Shown: piece after piece, positions 59,401-64,000 of the stretch
Layout of the letters: each line of letters begins with the position of its first letter
Numbering within the stretch: the stretch's first letter is position 1
Assembly: GCF_036588685.1 (NCBI RefSeq)
Contig: NC_086386.1
Coordinates: forward strand, 76,444,682-76,508,681
Length of the DNA: 64,000 nucleotides
Source: Mytilus trossulus
Lineage: Eukaryota > Mollusca > Bivalvia > Mytilida > Mytilidae
Reading direction: 5' to 3'
Position numbers and translations under genes: made by a program
The notes under the pieces: model-generated
Databases searched by the model: none
Seen by the model: only the letters and a program-made list of their open reading frames with translations
What the model was told of the DNA's origin: nothing

Positions 59401-61437
59401 CTATGTCAGAATCAAGCTGGTTTCAGAGAAGGTTATTCTACTACAGATAATTTTTTTGTTATCTACATGCTTATTAGTATTTTGAAAAATAAGAAAAAGA
59501 AACTGTTCTGTGCATTCGTACATTTTGCTAAAGCCTTTGATACTGTTTGGAGAAAGGGTCTTTGACATAATTACTTGTGAATGATATTAACGATAAAATG
59601 TATAATGTAATTTTTAATATGTACACTGGTATTAAATCTCGTATTATGTATAATGGTTAAATGTCAGAATACTTTTCATGCAATATCGGTGTAAGACAGG
59701 GTGAACATATGTCTCCTTTTTTATTTTCATAGTATTTGAACGACCTTCAACAGTTTATTGAAGAAAAAAATGTATGTGGTTTAAATTGTATTACTGATGA
59801 AATAGAGAATGAGTTTGATATCTACTTAAAACTGTTTGTGTTATTATACGCAGATGATACAGTGTTATTTTCGGATAATGCATTCAGTTGCAATTAGATA
59901 TATTCTTTGAATATTGCAGTACCTAAAAATTAAAAGTTAACACAAGTAAAACTAAGATTATAATTTTTTCTGGTGGTAGATTACCCAAACATATTATCTT
60001 TATATATGACGGAAATGAATTGACATATCTTGGGTTGAATTTTTTCAAGAACAGGTAGCTTTATGAGTGCTAAGAAGATTTTAGTTAGGAAAGCAAATAA
60101 AGCAATGTATGAAGTATTGAAAAATGGGAGGTTGCACAACTTGTCAGTGAAATCACAATATGATCTTTTTGATAAAATTGTGAAGCCAATTCTCCTGTAT
60201 CGGTGTGAAATTTGGGGTTTCAGTAATACTGATATTATAGAAAAAGTGCACCTAAAATATTGTAAACTATAATTATTAAACTTTAAGAAGTCGACACCCA
60301 ATTTTATGATTTATGGTGAACTTGGTATGTATCCCATGTCTTTATATATACAACTGCGTATGGTTAATTTTTGGTCAAAAATGGTTAACGGGGATGATAA
60401 CACGATTGATAAAATACTATACAAATACATGTTCTTGAAAAATTCGGACAATCAATTTAGGTCAGATAATATGGTTGAAATACATTAAAAATATATTAGA
60501 TAAACGGGATACAGCAATATTTGGTTGTCACAAGGAAATTTCAATTCTAATTGGTTGGGTATTAGTTTAAAACAAAAGTTATTTGATCAGTTTCAACAGA
60601 AATGGAGAGCTGATATTGACTGTTCGCCAAAAGGTTCGGCCTACAAATTGTATAAACAAAATTTTGAATTTGAGGAATATCTGAATATTTTAAATGATAA
60701 AGATAGAATAACATATTGTAGATTTCGTACGGGTAACCATAAGTTACCCATCGAAACTGGTAGATGGAATAAGATTGAGCGAAACCTTAGATATTGTAAC
60801 TTATGTCATTGTAACGAGATTGGTGATGAATTTCATTACACTTTGCAGTGTAGTTCTTTGGCAAATTTTCGAGCAAAATATTGGATACTTTTTCTTACAC
60901 AGATGTAAAATACTAAAATTTGAAAAACTATTTCAGTTAAAAATAAAAAATAAGTTGAAAAAGCTGTGCAAATTTATCAGGGTTATAACTTTTCAAGTGA
61001 GTCTTCCTGGTTAATCACCACTCTTCTTTACTATACTGTTTATTATATATTATTTGTTATTTTCATCTCATCTTGTCATGTGTGTTTGTGTTATGATATA
61101 TGACTTTTGATGAACTTCTTTGTACCATTGTATCTTTATGGTGTTTAAGAAATAAAGAATCTTGACTCGAAAACTAGCATATTTTAACACAAAAGACACA
61201 AAATCACAATCTAGTGATACAATGTATGAATTTTATTTCTTGAATTAGATCCTTCTCACAGGAAATATCCTTCTATAATAATTAATTCAGAGATCTTCAA
61301 AATTGACGAAGAACATATAGAAAAGAAAGAAAAGAAATCTAAAATGTGTTCGTCAATCCGTGTACAAAGAAAGAATGGAACTTTATCCAGTTCAACCAAA
61401 AATTCATCTGAATTTCACATACCTCTTGATGATATTG
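44423..61437 (+). CDS. STXBP4: PDZ-domain protein, syntaxin-binding protein 4-like (8 exons seen, 3' end not found)
   Basis: Coding exons: 44423-44484, 45359-45426, 49144-49239, 49776-49845, 53330-53404, 54506-54621, 56725-56840 and 61249-61437. The first seven join in phase. A short N-terminus (MSTTVCLTQVLDKEELLNGL) leads into AAEEIEFDDCSKGLGIKICG and a full PDZ domain: GLGIKICGG carboxylate-binding loop, GIFVKRVLPGGLA, DGRLQAGDHVLRVNDESL, GVTNERAVAILRQAS, VVMVICRD. After it come FQEILEKQNG and a Ser/Pro-rich, phosphorylation-prone tail. The PDZ type, VTNERAVAILR helix and following EF.E.LEK segment fit the N-terminal PDZ of non-mammalian STXBP4 (Synip) as I recall it. STXBP4 binds syntaxin-4 and restrains vesicle fusion. 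Exon 8 is in a different phase from exon 7. A second PDZ, coiled coil and WW domain would lie beyond the window. Another single-PDZ scaffold cannot be excluded. Confidence 0.6.
44499..44655. repeat. Short inverted-repeat element in PDZ intron 1
   Basis: ACCAGTCTTCACGCTGAG at the left and CGTCGTGAAGACTGTGGT at the right are inverse. Internal GCTCTCGGGCCTGTA and GAGCTCTGGGCTTGTAGAT are direct relatives. A short decayed MITE. Confidence 0.5.
44700..44990. repeat. Two opposed SINE fragments in PDZ intron 1
   Basis: 44700-44740 is a forward family-B head (AAGGAGATGTGGTATGATTG). 44920-44975 is a reverse family-A head (GGTTGTTGTCTCTTTGACAC then ATTCC). Confidence 0.55.
45359..45426 (+). CDS. STXBP4: PDZ gene exon 2
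   Basis: ACATTTCAG|TAATGATG to CTTG|GTAAGA. Encodes an acidic stretch, NDEDEVSRAAEEIEFDDCSK, and the GLG that begins the PDZ ligand loop. Confidence 0.75.
45860..46378. mobile_element. 519-bp MITE with TAAGCTTACACTATGTA ends
   Basis: TAAGCTTACACTATGTACG (left) and TACATAGTGTAAGCTTA (right) are inverted copies. The interior is AT-rich, with one 74-codon frame that has no support. Confidence 0.68.
46809..47689. mobile_element. piggyBac-type non-autonomous transposon, 881 bp
   Basis: Termini CCCTTTCAACGCTATACACAA and TTGTGTAGCGTTGAAAGGG are inverted repeats, bounded by TTAA on each side (46805-46808 and 47690-47693). TTAA duplication with CCC...GGG ends is the piggyBac signature. The left end also holds a CGCGGCATATGCCGCGATGA palindrome that occurs twice (CATATGCCGCGATGACA near 46830 and 46873). 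No transposase frame; the 97-codon frame is not conserved-looking. Confidence 0.85.
47998..48775. repeat. 47-50 bp satellite, 16 copies (PDZ intron 2)
   Basis: Sixteen units of ACCAAAATAAAGGATTGAGATG then TCTATGGAACACATGGAAAAA. Units vary by A-run length and by CTATGG/CTCTGG. Diagnostic variants recur in order, suggesting multi-unit duplications. The HVFHRHLNPLFWYVFF frames on the - strand are produced by the array. Confidence 0.95.
48839..48983. repeat. 145-bp hairpin MITE
   Basis: AATGACTGTAATATTTTATCTGTC...AAAAATGTGGTGCACACTG pairs with CAGTATGCACCACATTTTT...GACAGAAAAAATATTACAGTCATT. A near-palindrome right after the satellite. Confidence 0.75.
49144..49239 (+). CDS. STXBP4: PDZ gene exon 3
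   Basis: TTTTCAG|GTATAAAG to GATG|GTAAGT. Encodes IKICGGCSLDGRQDNGIFVK and RVLPGGLADID, strands B and C of the PDZ fold. A 36-bp minisatellite begins about 15 bp after the donor. Confidence 0.85.
49255..49520. repeat. 36-bp minisatellite next to PDZ exon 3
   Basis: About seven copies of GGTTTCTTCACACCATGTGT then AGAAATTACACAGCA. The tandem frame MCRNYTARFLHT arises from it (36 is divisible by 3) and is not a gene. Confidence 0.9.
49776..49845 (+). CDS. STXBP4: PDZ gene exon 4
   Basis: TTCTTTCAG|GTCGTC to GAGAG|GTAGAG. Encodes GRLQAGDHVLRVNDESLEGV and TNE, the central PDZ strands. Confidence 0.85.
49945..50235 (+). repeat. Dispersed repeat matching 2740-2920
   Basis: GGGACATTAAAACTCACAAG, AAATAAACTGACAACATCAT, GACAAACAATAGTTAACAAA and ACACAACATAGAAAACTAAA follow the same order as in the lectin-like gene intron 1. 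Confidence 0.6.
50925..52875 (+). mobile_element. Long repeat bounded by TATACGACCGCA...TGCGGTCGTATA, internal tandem units
   Basis: Short inverted ends at 50924-50936 and 52837-52849. The 5' part has about four 160-bp direct repeats (TTCGCACTATAACTTTAG...AGGAATTAGGGGCCAAAAAG). The middle has three to four blocks of GGGTTCTTTGATATGC...AGATTTTTGA...GGTCCAAA. A reverse copy lies at 35.8-37.5 kb. The 121-codon - strand frame at 51770-52135 comes from the repeated blocks. No enzyme domain. Confidence 0.75.
52991..53202. mobile_element. About 210-bp MITE upstream of PDZ exon 5
   Basis: GGGCTATTCCATCATGTCCATTAAAATGTATG inverted at the right as CATACATTTTAATGGAATAGTCC. Ends about 130 bp before the exon. 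Confidence 0.65.
53330..53404 (+). CDS. STXBP4: PDZ gene exon 5
   Basis: TGTTTACAG|GGCGG to CAAG|GTATGA. Encodes RAVAILRQASATNHVVMVIC and RDQIA: PDZ helix B and last strand. Confidence 0.85.
53405..54505 (+). other. PDZ intron 5
   Basis: AT-rich with long T and A runs; no repeat or exon recognised. Confidence 0.5.
54506..54621 (+). CDS. STXBP4: PDZ gene exon 6
   Basis: TTTTTTACAG|GAATG to TATG|GTAAGC. Encodes RNEFQEILEKQNGYSFPCTP followed by a Ser/Thr-rich linker (RSTSRATTPSGYG). Confidence 0.8.
55305..56505 (+). mobile_element. Common bivalve repeat TTAGCTCACCTGGCCC...GGTGAGCGACAC
   Basis: Begins TTAGCTCACCTGGCCCAAAG, followed by GGCGTCCGTTGTCGTC and CAACTACTTGGCCAAATTTT. Ends AAGGTGAGCGACACAGGCTC and TTTAGAGCCTCTAGTT. 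The end segment is present twice (56225-56279 and 56465-56505), so the 3' part is duplicated. A family-B SINE (55935-56120) is inserted inside. Confidence 0.75.
55935..56120 (+). repeat. SINE family B nested in the 55.3-kb repeat
   Basis: GGAAGATGTGGTGTGAGTGC, CAATGAGACAACTCTCCATC, AAAGTACGGCCTTCAACACG and CTCACACCGAACAACAAGCT: a well-preserved, probably recent copy. Confidence 0.75.
56725..56840 (+). CDS. STXBP4: PDZ gene exon 7
   Basis: TCCTTTCAG|GCACAG to TCACAG|GTAATA. Encodes TDTHRKSPNVDQDSSLSDGK and NSPREISGSSSSPRYSSQ, a disordered Ser/Pro tail. A second, weaker donor at 56857 (GCCAG|GTTTTA) would add VINEP and shift the end phase to match exon 8. Confidence 0.75.
57380..57640. repeat. 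Cluster of TTATCTCAGATAA palindromes
   Basis: About a dozen GATTATCT / AGATAATC / TTATCTGAGATAA words in both orientations within 260 bp, making nested hairpins. No coding frame. Confidence 0.75.
57640..57860. repeat. Two-copy direct repeat with TTCATTATCTCATTTTCCAG
   Basis: AATTCATTATCTCATTTTCC then AAATATACCAA.GAACAATG and TAACGAGTGTT.T.ATTGGAC occurs at 57630-57720 and again at 57751-57850, about 120 bp apart. Confidence 0.7.
58690..61175 (+). mobile_element. Decayed non-LTR (LINE) retrotransposon, CR1/Jockey-like
   Basis: Reverse-transcriptase motifs in order: SPITEEEIEKSLRKLKK, DPSNFRPITVISCFGK, QAGFREGYSTTDN, FAKAFDTVW, GVRQGE and LLYADDTVLFSDN (YADD active site at about 59845-59856). 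A C-terminal KLPIETGRWNKI, CNLCHCNEIGDEFHYTLQC end follows. Many stops and frameshifts. The 3' tail AATAAAGAATCTTGACTC at 61150-61168 is probably the element end. The 5' endonuclease part is missing. Lies between PDZ exons 7 and 8, same strand. Confidence 0.8.
60525..60908 (+). pseudogene. C-terminal domain of the LINE polyprotein
   Basis: The longest surviving frame (127 codons) of the element: WRADIDCSPKGSAYKLYKQN, DRITYCRFRTGNHKLPIE and the C-x2-C...H...C knuckle CNLCHCNEIGDEFHYTLQC. Confidence 0.7.
61249..61437 (+). CDS. Candidate PDZ gene exon 8
   Basis: TTGAATTAG|ATCC to ATTG|GTATTG, 189 nt open in one frame only: PSHRKYPSIIINSEIFKIDE, then a Lys/Glu-rich helix (EEHIEKKEKKSKMC) and SSSTKNSSEFHIPLDDIG. 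Needs a phase-1 donor upstream, so it joins exon 7 only through the alternative donor at 56857 or through an unseen exon. Confidence 0.5.
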
Positions 61438-61635
61438 GTATTGTCTCTGTGTTGTAACAAACACAGATGTTTCAGCATATTTTGTACATAATTAAAATAA
61501 CTCTACCAAGTTGTAAAATGCTGGTCCTAGGCATGAAAAATGGAGAGAATTCAATTATTTAGTCGATTTATAAGTAAAAATAAATGATTTCATAAAATTG
61601 GCAATACAAGATAAATTCACCAATATTGAAAGACA

Positions 61636-62112
61636 AGGCGAACGTATGACAGAAAGTCACAGGACAAAAAGTCACAGACAAAAAGTCACAGAACAAAAAA
61701 TCACAATTCAGTTTTGAGATTACTTTTGTTTGAACAAGAACACATTTATTTTGAAAATATTCTTTTCACATTTTTCTTGAAGTTTTATGTTTCAAGCAAC
61801 TTTGTAATAAAAATCTTCTCAATAAATATCAATAACGAACAAGTTATTGTTATGAAAATAAAATGTCAAAGTGACTTGGAACCTAAATGGCTTCATTTTG
61901 CCAATATAAATATCCTTTGCATGATTAAAATTTAATGCATCTTCAATTATCAAGGTGTATGAGCTTTTTTCTTAACTTAAAAAGGATTATATGTAATAAA
62001 AACTTAAAGAAGATCTTTCAAAATATATTTGAACAATTGTCAAAAAAAATATTTGTGACTTTTTGTCCTATCAAATTTGTGACTTTATGTCCTGTGACTT
62101 TCTGTCCGTTTA
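61636..62112. mobile_element. TIR element built of AGTCACAGGACAAAA words, copy 1
   Basis: The left end (GACAGAAAGTCACAGGACAAAA then repeated AGTCACAGA.CAAAA) is inverted at the right (TTTTGTCCTATCA...GTGACTTTATGTCCTGTGAC, TTTCTGTCC). The interior is AT-rich without a transposase. Lies just after exon 8. Confidence 0.7.
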
Positions 62113-62361
62113 CCGACAATACAAGATAATTCATTAAAACTTAGGCACTCGTTACAAAATTAAAAGTCAAGATTCTTATATGAAAAAAATCTCACTTTCA
62201 CTTTGTTTCTTTTTAAGGTAAATAAATAACATGTTTTTTAAAATTTCATTCTTCAAGTGTTAATTATTTATTTTTTCCAGACAGTCAATTGACATGACAA
62301 TAGTAAACTAAGGAAGTTGATAATCCTCTGAGACTCTGTTTAAATGTATTTAAAACGAATG

Positions 62362-62790
62362 TAGAAAGTCACAGGACAAAAAAATCGCAAACAAAAAGTT
62401 TTACTTGAAGTATTCTATACCATGTATACAAACAACTTTGTTATTTAAATGTATTGAACAAATATAATAATGATAAAATAATTGTTATGTACTAAGGAAT
62501 ATATCATTTGCATGATCAAAATTTAATGAATTTTAATTTATCAAGGCTTATGGAGAGTTGTCTCATTTGCACTCACACCACATCACATCTACCTATATCT
62601 ATTATGAACAAATATTCAAAGCCTAGAAATGAAAATATGTAACGAAAAGAAAATATTTTAAGATCTTACTCTTATATATTCAAATAATTGTTAACAAATT
62701 AATTGTGACTTTTTGTCCTTTGATTTTTGTCCTATCAAATTTGTGACAATTTAGTTTATATCCTGTGACTTTTTGTCAATATACGATATT
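62362..62790. mobile_element. Same TIR element, copy 2
   Basis: AGAAAGTCACAGGACAAAAA at the left and TTGTGACTTTTTGTCCTTTG...ATCCTGTGACTTTTTGTC at the right. A reverse SINE head (62545-62595, GAGTTGTCTCATTTGCACTC) is inserted within. Confidence 0.68.
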
Positions 62791-63059
62791 GAAATTGTCT
62801 GCATTACATATCTATAACTGGACACTTCATTAAATCATTTACTTGAAACGAATTATTTATTTCTGTCTTCTGAAACATCTTCTGCATCTTTAAATATACC
62901 TATTGGATTACAGGAATGAGTTAACCCAAGGGAGCAGTCATTTGAAACAGTATTTATTGTCGAGTATTAGTTTGTCTGGCGGATTGTCTAGTTTTGTCAG
63001 TGGGTCAGAGTTTCACTTCAGGGTAACGAAAATCCTATAGCAACACCGAGCGAAAACGT

Positions 63060-64000
63060 TACAATTTATTACCAATTTGTATATCTTTAATTACTCTGTA
63101 TATCTATCACCAATCTGTGCATCTATCACCACTCTGTATATCTATCACCACTTTGTACATTTTTCACCACTCTGTATATCTTTCACCACTCTGTTTATCT
63201 TTCACCAATAATATATATCACTAATCTGTACAACTATCACCACTCTGTATATCAATCACCACTCTGTATATCTATTACCACTCTGTTCATCAATCACCAC
63301 TCTGTATATCTAACGACCCTCTGAATATCTATCACCCTCTGAATATCTAACACCACTCTGTTTATCAATCACAATCTGTATATATATCACCAATATGTAC
63401 ATCTATAATCACTCTGTATATATATCACCAATGTGTACACATATTACCACTCTGTATATATATAGACCCTCTGTATATCTACTTCTGATCTAAATATAAT
63501 CACAAGTTTGTCTATTATCAACCACCCTGTATATCTATCACCACTCTGTACACCTATCACCACTCTGTATATTTATCGACCCTCTGAATATCTTTCACCC
63601 CTCTGAATACCACCACTCTGTATATCTATCACCACTCTCTATATCTTACACCACTCTGTATATCTATTAACCCTCAGAATGTCTTACACCTCTCTGTATA
63701 TCTATCATCACTCTGTATATAAATATCACCACTTTGTATATCTACTACCACTCTGTTCATCTTTCACAACTATGTATATCTATCGACTCTCTGATTATCT
63801 ATCACCCCTCTGAATATCCAACACCACTCTGTATATCTATCACCACTCTGTATATCTATCACCAATCTGAATATCTATCACCACTCTGTACATCTATCAC
63901 CACTCTGTATGTCTATCACCACTCTGTAGGTCTATCATCACTGTGTATATCTTTCACTCCCTCTGAATATCTATCACCCCTCTGAATATATATCACCACG
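63060..64000. repeat. 19-20 bp satellite CACCACTCTGTATATCTAT, runs off the window
   Basis: About 45 units of ATCACCACTCTGTATATCT with single-base variants (GACCCTCTGAATATCT, CACCAATCTGTACATCT). Larger blocks with the same variant order recur (around 63301-63360, 63570-63660, 63775-63860), showing higher-order repeats. The Tyr/His/Ser-rich frame on + is an artefact. Confidence 0.93.

Noticed and set aside
62914..63022. Possible PDZ gene exon 9 (TTACAG|GAATGAG...TTCAGG|GTAACG, reading NELTQGSSHLKQYLLSS)
   Set aside because: Requires a phase-2 partner, but exon 8 ends in phase 1, and no domain is recognised; left out of the gene model.
63734..63985. Tyr/His/Ser-rich open frame
   Set aside because: Direct translation of the 19-20 bp satellite.

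Overview
The window looks like nuclear DNA of a bivalve mollusc, most likely a mussel (Mytilus-like). It is AT-rich, has short exons with GT/AG introns, and is crowded with dispersed repeats whose ends recur many times (for example the AAGAAGATGTGGTATG... / ...CAATGAGACAACTC SINE-like family). That assignment is an inference from gene structure and repeat types; no database search was possible. Most open frames longer than 60 codons are chance frames or repeat frames. Layout: (1) 1-8 kb, + strand: a six-exon gene I assembled from matching splice phases (1459-7820). It encodes a 380-residue secreted/membrane protein with a divergent C-type-lectin-like domain, a PAN/apple-like cysteine domain, a Cys/Thr-rich stalk and a C-terminal transmembrane helix. 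(2) 8-15.7 kb: repeats. They include a 136-bp near-perfect hairpin, two separate arrays built on the palindrome GCCAACGTTGGC about 2.1 kb apart, and a charged, frameshifted exon remnant between the arrays. (3) 15.7-17.5 kb, - strand: a long open frame for a tail-anchored ankyrin-repeat protein (581 residues, about 15 full repeats). A splice acceptor lies 14 nt before its first ATG. (4) 17.9-30 kb: AT-rich non-coding DNA with several terminal-inverted-repeat (TIR) elements. Its upper part probably holds the 3' UTR of the next gene. (5) 30.06-41.37 kb, - strand: UBL3 (membrane-anchored ubiquitin-fold protein), all five coding exons, 121 residues, ending in a CaaX box (CVIL). Its introns carry a hAT-like element, a nested pair of transposons, a minisatellite and a degraded BEL/Pao retrotransposon. 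(6) 44.4 kb to at least 61.4 kb, + strand: a PDZ protein resembling syntaxin-binding protein 4 (STXBP4/Synip). It starts 3 kb from UBL3 in head-to-head orientation. Eight exons are seen and the 3' end is not in view. Its introns contain a piggyBac-type element, a 48-bp satellite, a 36-bp minisatellite, several MITEs, a common 'TTAGCTCACCTGGCCC' bivalve repeat and a decayed non-LTR retrotransposon. (7) 63.06-64.0 kb: a 19-20 bp satellite that runs off the window. UBL3 sorts membrane proteins into vesicles, and STXBP4 relatives regulate SNARE-dependent fusion. Both touch membrane traffic, but nothing in the sequence shows that they work together. The lectin-like receptor and ankyrin gene are independent neighbours, typical of the expanded recognition and repeat-protein families of bivalves. 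No tRNA, rRNA, CRISPR or prokaryotic features were seen.
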